Shown here in pieces: positions 24,921-33,258 of a stretch of 51,400 nt of DNA; the stretch's first letter is position 1, and each line of letters starts with the position of its first letter. The DNA is taken from the NCBI GenBank assembly GCA_035315065.1, contig DATFYM010000077.1, positions 1-51,400 on the forward strand, in the 5' to 3' direction. The position numbers were made by a program, and so were the translations under genes. Under the pieces are notes generated by a model. The model made no database searches, was not told where the DNA came from, and was given only the letters and a program-made list of their open reading frames with translations. This stretch comes from DATFYM01 sp035315065 (GTDB lineage: Bacteria; Acidobacteriota; Terriglobia; UBA7540).

Positions 24921-25080
24921 CAGAAGGTGTGAAGTAATTGCGAAAGAGCTTCAAACGGAGAGACGCAGAGGCACAGAGAAAAATGGGAAGAGTTCCGAAA
25001 ACAGACATCTTCATATTGTTCTCACTCTTTCCTCTGCATCTCTGTCCCCCTGTGTTCAATTTCTTCACACCTTCTCACTC
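24921..25080. repeat. 160-bp inverted element sharing ends with the IS1182-type element
   Basis: The left end CAGAAGGTGTGAAGTAATTG (24921-24940) matches the left end of the IS at 38333 at 18 of 20 bases. The right end at 25057-25080 matches the IS right end at 40357-40380 at 21 of 24. Inside lie octamer arms with GCAGAGGC ACAGAGAA on one side and TCTGCATC TCTGTCCC on the other. It looks like a MITE or a deleted copy. Confidence 0.55.
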
Positions 25081-25966
25081 CTCGAGTCAACTCGATTTCT
25101 GGCTGCTTGCGGGGTGCGGCTTCGGGATTTTCACCTTCTTCCGTGGCTTTCGCATCTACCGCGAGTACCGCGTGCTGGAGGACACGCCCGAGGTCCCCGT
25201 CCGCAGCGTGGCGATGGGCTTGGTGCGCGTCCACGGAAAGGCCGTGGGAGAGCAGCGGGTGCTGGGCCCCATCAAGCGCACGCCCAGCTTTTTCTACCAG
25301 GTCGTGGTCGAGAGGTGGGAGACGAATTCAAAAGGCGGGGGAAGCTGGCGCCACTACGCCACGGACGCGGATGGAGTGAACTTCTATCTGGAGGATGCTA
25401 CGGGTCGCGTGGTGGACGCCCGCGGCGCCGAGTATGATCTTATCCAGACCGGACGGCGCGAAATCGGCGGACTAGGCCAGCTAGGATTGCGACGACTGTT
25501 CGGCTCTCGGGATGATGAGGAAGCTCGCCTGGCGGCGTCGCTGGGTGCAGGAGGCCAGGGAGTTCCGCCCACCGACGACGAATTGCGCGCCTACGCGGCC
25601 CAAGCTCGCGAGCGTCGGCCGCCAGCAGGAATGGGCAAAGCGGCGAGTGTGGCGACGATCAGCACTTGGGGCCTGAGCCTGTCGGGCGGTGCGTCAGGGC
25701 GATTCCGCTTCACCGAATCTTGCATCCAGCCCGGCCACTGGTACGATGTAACGTGGACCTGCGGGGAGAATCCGAGCCCCAAGGACGAGGGCGACCATAG
25801 CCTGATCATGAAGGGCGAAAACGAACCGACCTTCCTGATCTCCTGGCGCAACCCGAAGGACGTCGAAAGCAGGATGCACCGTCGGGCGGTGCTATATGTC
25901 TTCGGCGGCGCAGCCTCGATCATCGGGTGCGCGGGTGTCTTTCTGGCCAAGGAGGGATGGATGTGA
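24983..25966 (+). CDS. GIDE-domain (MULAN-like) membrane protein
   Basis: About 327 residues. A first hydrophobic helix (LDFWLLAGCGFGIFTFFRG) leads into FRIYREYRVLEDTPEVPVRS and GLVRVHGKAVGE, then IKRTPSFFYQVVVERW. This is the GIDE domain found in the mitochondrial E3 ligase MULAN and in bacterial membrane proteins. A C-terminal helix (VLYVFGGAASIIGCAGVFLA) completes a two-pass topology. No RING domain is present. The only ATG near the start (24983) lies inside the repeat element, so residues 1-33 are repeat-derived. LemA follows 158 bases later; linkage of GIDE-like proteins with LemA recurs in bacteria. Confidence 0.7.
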   Translation: MGRVPKTDIFILFSLFPLHLCPPVFNFFTPSHSSSQLDFWLLAGCGFGIFTFFRGFRIYREYRVLEDTPEVPVRSVAMGLVRVHGKAVGEQRVLGPIKRTPSFFYQVVVERWETNSKGGGSWRHYATDADGVNFYLEDATGRVVDARGAEYDLIQTGRREIGGLGQLGLRRLFGSRDDEEARLAASLGAGGQGVPPTDDELRAYAAQARERRPPAGMGKAASVATISTWGLSLSGGASGRFRFTESCIQPGHWYDVTWTCGENPSPKDEGDHSLIMKGENEPTFLISWRNPKDVESRMHRRAVLYVFGGAASIIGCAGVFLAKEGWM

Positions 25967-25973
25967 GGAGAGT

Positions 25974-26098
25974 GATGAGCGTAGAACCCGGAACGATGAA
26001 CCAGAAGCTAAAGGCGATCCGGCGTGGGCTCCAGCCAGCCTAGGCAGCGCAATTCGGTGATGGCGCGAGCCGTTTCTTCCGTTCACCGTTCGTCGTTC
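25974..26098. repeat. Inverted heptamer element, word GATGAAC / GTTCNNC
   Basis: Left arm GATGAGC GTAGAAC CCGGAAC GATGAAC (25974-26001); right arm CGTTTCT TCCGTTC ACCGTTC GTCGTTC (26071-26098). It lies between the GIDE and lemA genes. Confidence 0.7.
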
Positions 26099-26124
26099 AC
26101 ACTTTCGGAGAGAGGAGACGATCG

Positions 26125-26691
26125 ATGGGTATAACAATTCTAGTCGGCCTGGTGATCATCCTGGTGATCGCAGGCGTTGTAGGCTACTACATCACTATCT
26201 ACAACAGCCTGGTGCGGGTGAAGAACGACATCGACAAAGCCTGGGCCAACATCGACGTCCTGCTGAAGCAGCGGCACGACGAACTGCCCAAGCTCATCGA
26301 GACCTGCAAAGGTTACATGCACTACGAGCAGAAGACCTTCCAGATGATCGTGGAAGCCCGCACCGCCTACCAGAAGGCCGGCAGCGTGGCGGAGAAGGCG
26401 CAGGCGGACAATATGCTGAGCGGCGCCTTGAAGAACCTCTTCGCGGTGGCGGAGAATTACCCGGAGCTGAAGGCCAACAATAGCTTCCTGCAGCTTCAGA
26501 GCCGTATCACCGGCATGGAAGAGACCATCGCCGACCGGCGGGAGTTCTTCAACGACAACGTGAATACCTATAACATCCGCGTCGCGCAGATCCCGGATAC
26601 GTTGATCGCCCACTTCATGAATCTGCAGCCGCGGCCGTTGTTCCAGGTCGCCACCGCCGACCGCGAGGACGTACAGGTGAAGTTCACATGA
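26125..26691 (+). CDS. LemA family protein
   Basis: 188 residues, the family's typical length. An N-terminal helix (LVGLVIILVIAGVVGYY) precedes YNSLVRVKNDIDKAWANIDVLLKQRHDELPKL, the hallmark LemA sequence. The helical bundle ends at PDTLIAHFMNLQPRPLF. LemA proteins are inner-membrane-anchored with a periplasmic or extracellular helical domain; their biochemical role is not settled. GAGGAG lies 8 bases before the ATG. It pairs with the GIDE protein upstream. Confidence 0.92.
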   Translation: MGITILVGLVIILVIAGVVGYYITIYNSLVRVKNDIDKAWANIDVLLKQRHDELPKLIETCKGYMHYEQKTFQMIVEARTAYQKAGSVAEKAQADNMLSGALKNLFAVAENYPELKANNSFLQLQSRITGMEETIADRREFFNDNVNTYNIRVAQIPDTLIAHFMNLQPRPLFQVATADREDVQVKFT

Positions 26692-26723
26692 AGGATCCGG
26701 CGGCGTCTTCAACTCGCGTCTGC

Positions 26724-27167
26724 TTACTTCTTGAAAAGGTTTTCGAAGGCCTTACGCGGGTCGTAGGAGGGCCCGGACACTGTGGTGCTGTTGGGGGTGC
26801 CGGCCGACGTTTGCCGCTCCACCCTCACGGTTGGCGAGTAAAACTTGCATTCGTTACGCGTGTCCTTGCGGGGAATTCTTTCCGGAATGGGTTGCGCGCA
26901 CTCGAACCGGGAGGCGGTATTGAAGTAAACGCACTGCTTGCAGCTATGCAGCTCGAAGCCGCACTGGGGGCACTTACCCTTGGGGTCGAAGCCGGGCGGC
27001 AGCATGAATCCGCAACTGGAGCAGCGTGTGACCGAATGTGTGGGGGCAAGGCGCGGTGTGCGCGGCCCAAAGGTTTCGGGCTTAGGCCCGCCCGGCTTCT
27101 GCTGATCGCGCGGCTCGCGATCTCGTCCCGAATCCATATAGCCGCGCTGACGATACTTCCGATCCAT
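26724..27167 (-). CDS. Cysteine-rich zinc-ribbon protein
   Basis: 147 residues. After a basic, disordered N-terminus come CSSCGFMLPPG, CPQCGFELHSCKQCVYF, then single Cys in FECAQPIP and NECKFYSP. Eight or more cysteines suggest two zinc sites. The C-terminus is Ser/Thr-rich and ends in DPRKAFENLFKK, a helical tail. I recognise the type from acidobacterial genomes but know no function. The internal ATG at 27167 is chosen because TGGAG lies 8 bases upstream. Confidence 0.65.
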   Translation of the reverse strand: MDRKYRQRGYMDSGRDREPRDQQKPGGPKPETFGPRTPRLAPTHSVTRCSSCGFMLPPGFDPKGKCPQCGFELHSCKQCVYFNTASRFECAQPIPERIPRKDTRNECKFYSPTVRVERQTSAGTPNSTTVSGPSYDPRKAFENLFKK

Positions 27168-27458
27168 AAAGTTCACTCCAGTCTCGAACCAGGAAAACCC
27201 TACCCAAGACGGCGGCGGCCTGGTCACGCCGTGCAATTCACCGCCACGACCGGTTTTCGCCAACGATGTGCAAAGGTCTCTCGCGCACAGAGCTACCCGC
27301 TGGAAGCAAAAGGAACGAGAGGTCAGAAGCTACTTACCTACTGCGCAGCCACCGGCACCGTGCGACGCCACTCCCTGGCCGGAACCTGTAGTACCTGGTT
27401 TCAGCCCCCTCAGAACGTGGCCCGGCACGAGGGGCCGGCCGCCGATGCCTTTAGTCTC

Positions 27459-28535
27459 TCACAGAATCTGGGCCCGGTCGAGCAGGATTTGGGAAAGTGC
27501 CTCGGCGCTCCTGGCCACGCCGATGCGGTTGGACGTAAACGGCGATTCGTGCTCGATGCTGATGACGTGTTGCTAGCCCACCGCCACCAGTTCTTCGGCA
27601 ATCGCCTTCCACACCACCAGGTCGTGCCCGAAGCCGATATCCGCGTAGGACCACGAGCGGTGGGTCAGGTCCTCATAGGGCGTAAGGTCGACGAGGCCGT
27701 TCACTGCCGTGTTTTGCTGGTCGATCAGGATGTCCTTGCCGTGCATGTGGAAGAGGGCGCCCTCGGCTCCCAGCTTCTTCACCACCGCGACGGGCTCGAT
27801 GCCAAGCTGGAAAATGCCGCTGAAATCCAGGTTGGCGCCGACGTTGTCCCCCACCGCCTGACGCAACTTCAGGAGCGTGGCGACGTTGAACACCGAATAG
27901 CCCGAATCCATTTCAATCGCGACCTTCACCTTCCGCGCGCGGGCATGGGCGGCGAGATCTTTCCAGTAGGGATCAGTACTTCCTTCCATTGCCAGTCGAG
28001 GATAGCGACGTACTCCTCCGTCTCCAGGGATTGTATCCAGTTGGGGTGCTTGCCGGTGCCGTCGCCGGGGCAGCCGGAGAAACACACCATGCGATTGATG
28101 AACCGGGTTGCCGTGGCAACTGAAGGCGCTGATGATGAGCCCGTTCTTCTCAAAGAGAGCGGCGAAATCGCGCCGCTTGGCGTCGTCGGCCGGCAACGCC
28201 TCCCGGTCGCAGTGGGGATTGCCGGGATCGTTTCCCGACCCGATCTCCACCGCCTCAAGCTTCAATTCCTTCACCTGCTCGATGAACTGCGAGGTGGAAA
28301 GATCGCGGAAGGCAACATCGAATACGCCGATGCGGATCTTGGTCTTGGCGTCGCGAATTTCTCTGGTATCTCCGGCGCTGGCGGCTTCGGCACGGGCAGG
28401 CGCCGGGCCGGCCGCTCCGAGAGCCGCACTGGCGTGGCTCGCCGCAGCGAGCGCCGCGGCAAAACCCGACGCCGTCTTTTCCAGAAAGGTGCGCCGGGTT
28501 TCCGCACGCACCGCACTCGGAGGTTGGTCGATCAT
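27459..28535 (-). pseudogene. Tat-exported sugar phosphate isomerase/epimerase, decayed
   Basis: The Tat signal (ETRRTFLEKTASGFAAALAAA) and TIM-barrel start (KIRIGVFDVAFRDLSTSQF) are intact. After FSCHGNPVHQ the frame is lost. The family's CFSGCPGDGTGKHPNWIQSL and ILDWQWKEVLIP appear in another frame, and about 30 residues expected before CFSGCPGD are missing. From YWKDLAAHARARKVKVAIEMD the first frame resumes. Near the end TAG at 27573-27575 replaces a tyrosine codon (expected GYQHV), after which HVISIEHESPFTSNRIGVAR runs in frame to the natural stop at 27459. Deletion, two frameshifts and a nonsense change show real decay. Confidence 0.8.
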
Positions 28536-28595
28536 AGGGAGGGGTATCCGCACCGCAGGTCTAGCTTCTCACTTTCAAGCTTCCGCCTTCACCTG

Positions 28596-29687
28596 TCAAC
28601 GGCTGTTCTTCAGCCAGCCAGCCACCGGCACTTCGCCTGGCTTCTTCGGCTTGTAAGGCCACGTAATCCGCTTGCCGGTGCCGGCGGACTCGTAAGCCGC
28701 GTAGATGATCTCGAGCGTAGCGCGCCCGTCTTCGCCGGTTTCCTTCGGAGTCCGGTCGTTGATCACGCAGTGGATGAAATGGCGCATCTCGTGCGGGAAG
28801 CCGTAGAGATGTGCTTCCTCGAAAACGGTGAATGTCCAACCCTGGGTGGCACCCGCCTTCTCGACGGCGTAGCCATAACCCTTCTGGCTGTAAGTCTCCA
28901 TCGAGCTGCCGTGCAGCAGGTCGCAGTAGATCACTCCTTCCGTGCCGTGCAGTTCGGCCCGATCGTCCATGCCGCCCTGCTTCGCCCAACTATCTTCGAT
29001 CACCGCGATCCCGCCACCCTCGAATTCCAGGATCACCACCGAATTGTCGTCGCCCCGCGTCCGTCCGCCGTGCAGCACGCTCTGGCAATGCGCCGTCACG
29101 CTCTTGACCTTGGGCTTGCCGTACATCCAGCGCGCCCACTCGATACCGTGACAGCCCATGTCCATCATCGCGCCGCCGCCCGAGCGCTTCACGTCGTAGA
29201 ACCAGTCGGAATGCGGACCCGAGTGCTTTTCGCCCTGCTTCACCATATAGAGCTTGCCGACGGCGCCTTCGTCCGCCAGCCTTTTGGCGCGCACGTACTT
29301 AGGCGAGAAGCAGATCGTCTCCGCATACATCAGCTTGACCTTACCCTTGCGGCAGGCGTCGATCATGGCGTCGGCGTCGTGGAGCGTGTGGGCGATGGGC
29401 TTTTCCAGGATGACGTGCTTGCCCGCCTTCGCGGACGCCACCACCACCTCGCGGTGCAGGTCGTTGGGGATGCCCACTACGACCACGTCGATATCTTTGC
29501 GGTCGAGCAGCTTGCGATAGTCGGTCACGGCGGCGGGGATGCTCCACTGGCGGGCGAAATCCTCCACGTGCTCCTTCTGGCGCGAGCACGCGGCCAGCAC
29601 CACCGCTTCCGGCACTTCCCGGAGGGCTTCGGCGTGAATGTTCGACGAGAAGGCCGACCCGATAATACCTACACCAATTCTGTCCAT
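28596..29687 (-). CDS. Gfo/Idh/MocA family oxidoreductase
   Basis: 363 residues without a signal peptide. The Rossmann start IGVGIIGSAFSSNIHAEAL, the EKP motif (GKHVILEKPIAHTLHDAD), and the second domain with GGGAMMDMGCHGIEWARWM are present; Asp and His in this stretch are the usual catalytic region. It acts as an NAD(P)-dependent dehydrogenase of sugars or inositols. It lies just upstream of, and on the same strand as, the decayed isomerase, so the two probably formed a sugar-catabolic operon. Confidence 0.88.
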   Translation of the reverse strand: MDRIGVGIIGSAFSSNIHAEALREVPEAVVLAACSRQKEHVEDFARQWSIPAAVTDYRKLLDRKDIDVVVVGIPNDLHREVVVASAKAGKHVILEKPIAHTLHDADAMIDACRKGKVKLMYAETICFSPKYVRAKRLADEGAVGKLYMVKQGEKHSGPHSDWFYDVKRSGGGAMMDMGCHGIEWARWMYGKPKVKSVTAHCQSVLHGGRTRGDDNSVVILEFEGGGIAVIEDSWAKQGGMDDRAELHGTEGVIYCDLLHGSSMETYSQKGYGYAVEKAGATQGWTFTVFEEAHLYGFPHEMRHFIHCVINDRTPKETGEDGRATLEIIYAAYESAGTGKRITWPYKPKKPGEVPVAGWLKNSR

Positions 29688-29709
29688 GTTCGATTGCCGA
29701 TGAATTTGT

Positions 29710-29860
29710 GATTGAGTGATCGGGCGATTGGGCGATTGAAGAAAGCTCTCAGCCTTCAGCTATCAGCGGTCAGCAAGAGAAGACTCGCGCAGGATCGGCT
29801 TGCTGAAAGCTGAGGGCTGAAGTCTTTTCAATCACTCAATCACCCGATCACTCAATCACC
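29710..29860. repeat. Nested element: outer octamer arms, inner heptamer arms
   Basis: Outer left run in 8-bp phase: GATTGAGT GATCGGGC GATTGGGC GATTGAAG (29710-29741). Inner left run in 7-bp phase: CTCTCAG CCTTCAG CTATCAG CGGTCAG (29746-29773). Inner right: CTTGCTG AAAGCTG AGGGCTG (29799-29819). Outer right: TCAATCAC TCAATCAC CCGATCAC TCAATCAC (29828-29859). Each pair is complementary in word, so one palindrome sits inside another. Confidence 0.85.
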
Positions 29861-29866
29861 AAATGC

Positions 29867-30226
29867 TTATTGCTTCTTCTTCTCGCTATTCAGCGACCGG
29901 ATATACTTCACCAGCGCCTCAATCTCGTCCTCCTTCAACTGATCGGCGAAGGACTTCATGGCCGTCCCCGGCTTTCCATTCTTGATCGTATCCGCGATTT
30001 CCTTGTTCGTCTTGCTCTCCTGCCACTTGGGGCTGGTGAAGTCCGGGGTCTTGAGGGCCGAGTACCCCTTGCCGTCGGGCGCGTGGCACATCGCGCACTT
30101 CTGCTTGTAGAGCGCCTCTCCGTCCGCCTGATCGGCCGGCTGGCCGGCCGCCTGGATGGCGACCGTCGTCGGGAGAAGGGCCGCCGTGAAAAGAAGCGTG
30201 GCAAAAAGTCTGCTGGCTGATTTCAT
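29867..30226 (-). CDS. Secreted c-type cytochrome, single heme
   Basis: 119 residues with a signal peptide (LFATLLFTAALLPTTVA) and one heme site CAMCH near residue 45, preceded by DGEALYKQKC. The axial Met is probably the one in PGTAMKSFADQL, and the C-terminal helix DEIEALVKYIRSL is standard for class I cytochromes. It is a small periplasmic electron carrier. ATG 30226 is chosen by the signal peptide and TGAGGA about 10 bases upstream. No oxidase is adjacent. Confidence 0.88.
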   Translation of the reverse strand: MKSASRLFATLLFTAALLPTTVAIQAAGQPADQADGEALYKQKCAMCHAPDGKGYSALKTPDFTSPKWQESKTNKEIADTIKNGKPGTAMKSFADQLKEDEIEALVKYIRSLNSEKKKQ

Positions 30227-30524
30227 GGGAACATTGTCCTCAATTTTGATGTTCGGAATCGGGTGGAAGAATTGGTCCATTGCGCGCTCAACCTTGGTAA
30301 ATGGTTAGTCCCCCCGTCCTCTGCCCTTTGCCAAGAAGCGCCGCCCTTCGCCACTGACTCATACTTCCCCTTCGACGGACACAGAACACAGACTGACCCA
30401 AGGCAAGGACGAGCCATGGAAAAGCGTATGTTACAGGGGCGGCGGTGGAAAATCAAGCCGCCTAGGGGCGGGCGCGGTTGCGCTCCAGACCGGAGGCCGG
30501 TTCTGATTGAGTTTCAGTGAGCCT

Positions 30525-30620
30525 CGAAAATCGAAATTCGAAAATCGAAATTTGCGAAGACCCGCACGCGCAGGAGACAGTTCCGAGTTTCGAGTTTCGC
30601 ATTTCGATTTTCGAATTTCG
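30525..30620. repeat. Inverted heptamer element, word CGAAAAT / ATTTTCG
   Basis: Left arm CGAAAAT CGAAATT CGAAAAT CGAAATT (30525-30552). Right arm AGTTCCG AGTTTCG AGTTTCG CATTTCG ATTTTCG AATTTCG (30579-30620). All are in 7-bp phase around a 26-base loop. The rest of the 530-base gap before fabZ shows no gene. Confidence 0.85.
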
Positions 30621-30758
30621 ATTATAATGCTTGGGCGGTCTTGCTGCGGACCTGCTTGCGCGCGACCCCGGCGCATCAATGAACCCAAGCTGCCTTTAGC
30701 GACGCTTACGCTCGATCGAAGCGGGATCAAGGCCGTAGATTTGAGGGGATGGTGAACC

Positions 30759-31253
30759 TTGGCTGATCCAGTCGTGGCCCCGGAAAACGAAAAGCAAGCA
30801 GAACCGAAAGTGATTTACGGCATCAACGACATTATGAAGATCCTGCCGCACCGGTATCCCTTCCTCCTGGTGGACAGGATCGTGGAGATGGATGGGGAGA
30901 AGCGGATCGTCGGCCTGAAGAACGTGACCATTAACGAGCAATTCTTCCAGGGCCACTTTCCGGGCGCGCCGGTGATGCCCGGCGTGCTCATTCTGGAAGC
31001 GATGGCCCAAGTGGCGGGCGTCCTGATCTATCGCGACATGCCGGACAAGCACTCTAAACTGATCTACTTCACTGGCGTCGAGAGCGCCAAGTTCCGGCGG
31101 CCAGTGGTCCCGGGCGACCAGTTACGCATCGAAATGGAGTTGCTCAATCGCCGCACCAATTTCGGCAAGATGGCAGGCCGGGCCACGGTGGAGGGAAAAC
31201 TTGCGGCTGAGGCCATCGTGTTGTTCGCCATCGCGGAACGTCCCGGACAATGA
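30759..31253 (+). CDS. fabZ: 3-hydroxyacyl-ACP dehydratase FabZ
   Basis: 164 residues from a TTG start; the nearby ATG is out of frame and stops at once, and GAGGGG lies upstream. The hot-dog-fold catalytic His is in ILPHRYPFLLVDR and the catalytic Glu in GAPVMPGVLILEAMAQ. It dehydrates 3-hydroxyacyl-ACP in fatty-acid synthesis and competes with LpxA for hydroxyacyl-ACP, which explains the ATGA overlap with lpxA. Confidence 0.95.
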   Translation: MADPVVAPENEKQAEPKVIYGINDIMKILPHRYPFLLVDRIVEMDGEKRIVGLKNVTINEQFFQGHFPGAPVMPGVLILEAMAQVAGVLIYRDMPDKHSKLIYFTGVESAKFRRPVVPGDQLRIEMELLNRRTNFGKMAGRATVEGKLAAEAIVLFAIAERPGQ

Positions 31254-32026
31254 AAGCCCACCCGACCGCTATCATCGACCCCCACGCCCAGATCGCCTGC
31301 TCGGTGAGCGTAGGTCCTTACTCGATCATCGGGGAAAACGTCGAGTTGGGGGAAGACTGCGAGGTGATGTCGCATGTGGTGCTGGACGGCTACACGCGGA
31401 TGGGGAAGGGCAACCGGATTTTCCCTTGGGCCGCGATCGGCCTCCCGCCGCAGGACCTCAAGTACCAGGGTGAGCCCACGCGACTCGAAGTCGGCGACAG
31501 GAACGTTTTCCGCGAGTTCATCACCGTACATCGCGGCACCGCCGAGGGCGGTGGCGTGACGCGCATCGGCAGCCACAATCTGCTCATGGCCTACGTTCAC
31601 ATCGCTCACGACTGCCAACTCGGGAGCCACATTATCATGGCCAACGGCGCGTCGCTCGCCGGCCATGTCGAGATCCAGGACCACGCCTCGGTGGGCGCTT
31701 TCTGCGGCGTTCACCAGTTCACTCGCATCGGAGCCTACAGCTTTCTGGGCAGTTACACCATCGTGAACCAGGATATCTTGCCTTATTCCAAAAGCAGCGC
31801 CCCGCGTCCGGTGGAAGTGCTGGGGGCAAACCGCATCGGCCTCGAGCGCCGCGGGCTCACGGCCGAGGATATCGGTGAGTTACAGAAAGCCTTCCGTCTG
31901 CTCACACGCTCCAAGCTCAACACTACCCAGGCACTCGAAGCTATTGAGGCGCGCGGATTCAAGTCGGAGCACGTCAAGTTCCTCGTGGAGTTCATCAAGA
32001 CGAGCGAGCGGGGGGTGGCCAAATGA
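31250..32026 (+). CDS. lpxA: UDP-N-acetylglucosamine acyltransferase LpxA
   Basis: 258 residues, the normal length. A left-handed beta-helix of hexapeptide repeats is visible (IDPHAQIACSVSVGPYSIIG and onward), with the catalytic His region AYVHIAHDCQLGSHI and FCGVHQFTRIG. It transfers the 3-hydroxyacyl chain to the sugar 3-position, the first lipid A step. The start ATG overlaps the fabZ stop by ATGA, showing translational coupling. Confidence 0.95.
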   Translation: MKAHPTAIIDPHAQIACSVSVGPYSIIGENVELGEDCEVMSHVVLDGYTRMGKGNRIFPWAAIGLPPQDLKYQGEPTRLEVGDRNVFREFITVHRGTAEGGGVTRIGSHNLLMAYVHIAHDCQLGSHIIMANGASLAGHVEIQDHASVGAFCGVHQFTRIGAYSFLGSYTIVNQDILPYSKSSAPRPVEVLGANRIGLERRGLTAEDIGELQKAFRLLTRSKLNTTQALEAIEARGFKSEHVKFLVEFIKTSERGVAK

Positions 32027-32095
32027 TTGCGCTCTCGGTGAATAGACAAGCTCAGGTCAGTTTTGAGCACTGGAGTGATTTGGCAAAGGAAGGCA

Positions 32096-32178
32096 GTCCA
32101 CAGATGACACAGATTCTTCAGATTAGGAGAAGAAAAGGCTTCCGTTCTTGGTCTGAGAAATCTGTGTCATCTGCGGAC
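32096..32178. repeat. Inverted nonamer element, word TGACACAGA / TCTGTGTCA
   Basis: Left arm GTCCACAGA TGACACAGA TTCTTCAGA (32096-32122); right arm TCTGAGAAA TCTGTGTCA TCTGCGGAC (32152-32178). Both are in 9-bp phase and lie between lpxA and lpxI. Confidence 0.75.
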
Positions 32179-32285
32179 TCCATTCTTTCCCAAAACCAAG
32201 CAATTTTGGAACCTAGGTCCCGTTCCAAATGAAAGTAGAGAAGGGGTTCTGAGGCCCCTTTCTCCAAACTGACCCGAACGCATTG

Positions 32286-33116
32286 ATGACTTCTTTGTCC
32301 AATCAGAATGGTCGTTTAGCCGTTATCGCCGGCAACGGTCGCTTTCCCTTCCTCGTGCTGGAAGCGGCGCGCGAGCAGGGTATTGATCCCTTGGTGTTTG
32401 CTATCAAGGAGGAGGCTTCGCCCGAACTCGCGCGTAGCGCACGCGCGGTGTACTGGCTGAGCCTGGGAGAAGTGGCGAAGTTCCTCGATCTCCTGGCCAG
32501 CGAGGGCGTTCGACGGGTACTCCTCGCCGGACAGGTGAAGCACGTCCAGCTTTTCAGCTCGATCCCGCCCGACGGGCTGGCAAGCCAAGCGCTCACCAGC
32601 GTCGAGCAGCGCAGCACGGATGCCCTGATCGGGGTCTTCGTACGCATGATGGAAGCACGCGGCATCGAGGTGGTGGATTCGACGCTCTTCCTGAAGCCCC
32701 TGCTGGCCGGCGCCGGCAATCTGACCAAGCGCGCCCCCGACGTGAGTGAGTTGGCGGACATCGACTACGGTCGCGCCATTGCCAAGAAGATCGCCGGCGT
32801 CGATATCGGGCAGACGGTGGTGATCGCCGACCGCGCGTGTGTCGCCGTCGAGGCCATGGAGGGCACTGACGCCGCCATCGAGCGCGGCGCCGCGCTCTGT
32901 AACGGCAGGCGCCTGGTAGTCGTCAAAGTAAGTAAGCCCGAGCAGGATATGCGGTTTGACGTTCCGGTAGTCGGGGCCAAGACCATCGAGGTGATGCGCC
33001 GGTCCAACGCCGCCGTCCTGGCGGTGGACGCTGGCAAGACTCTGCTGTTCGAGCACGAGCGAATGATTGAAGAGGCGGATCGGACGGCGATAGCCATTGT
33101 GGGAATGAGTGATTGA
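32286..33116 (+). CDS. lpxI: UDP-2,3-diacylglucosamine diphosphatase LpxI
   Basis: 276 residues. The N-terminal domain has LAVIAGNGRFPFLVLEAARE, and the DUF1009 catalytic domain has YGRAIAKKIAGVDIGQTVVIADRACVAVEAMEGTDA-type sequence, including the catalytic Asp in EGTDAAI. Like LpxH it makes lipid X from UDP-diacylglucosamine, but by a different mechanism. ATG 32286 follows an in-frame TTG at 32283. Its position after lpxA fits the lipid A cluster. Confidence 0.93.
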   Translation: MTSLSNQNGRLAVIAGNGRFPFLVLEAAREQGIDPLVFAIKEEASPELARSARAVYWLSLGEVAKFLDLLASEGVRRVLLAGQVKHVQLFSSIPPDGLASQALTSVEQRSTDALIGVFVRMMEARGIEVVDSTLFLKPLLAGAGNLTKRAPDVSELADIDYGRAIAKKIAGVDIGQTVVIADRACVAVEAMEGTDAAIERGAALCNGRRLVVVKVSKPEQDMRFDVPVVGAKTIEVMRRSNAAVLAVDAGKTLLFEHERMIEEADRTAIAIVGMSD

Positions 33117-33226
33117 TTGGAAGCCGGTCTTCATGGCAGGCGTCAAAAGAGTGAGCGGATAGGAGAGAAGATCCGACTTCTGCGGTACGATATGTCGGCC
33201 ACGCCATGGAGGAGATGGCCGAGGAT

Positions 33227-33258
33227 TCAATGACTCAATGGCTCAATGACTCCATGAC
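33227..33258. repeat. Octamer run TCAATGAC supplying ATG codons
   Basis: Four units in 8-bp phase: TCAATGAC TCAATGGC TCAATGAC TCCATGAC. Each contains an ATG (33230, 33238, 33246, 33254); the first and last are in frame with the following oxidoreductase. Confidence 0.8.

Larger units (their letters stand above)
24041..24982. other. Gene-poor, lower-GC island
   Basis: About 940 bases with no recognised gene. From about 24330 to 24680 the sequence is clearly richer in A/T than its surroundings. It holds a good sigma70 promoter (24344-24373), a two-part hairpin (24388-24438) and one unrecognised ORF. The last part contains the left half of the repeat element at 24921. Confidence 0.5.

Noticed and set aside
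27264..27458. Possible RNA gene in the GC-rich gap after the zinc-ribbon gene
   Set aside because: There is a GGCCCGGC/GGGCCGGCC pairing but no tRNA or known RNA pattern. The gap also follows the end of the isomerase relic.
26688..29711. Plus-strand open frame of 1007 codons
   Set aside because: It lies opposite the zinc-ribbon, isomerase and oxidoreductase genes, has no domain features, and has the composition of an antisense shadow in GC-rich DNA.
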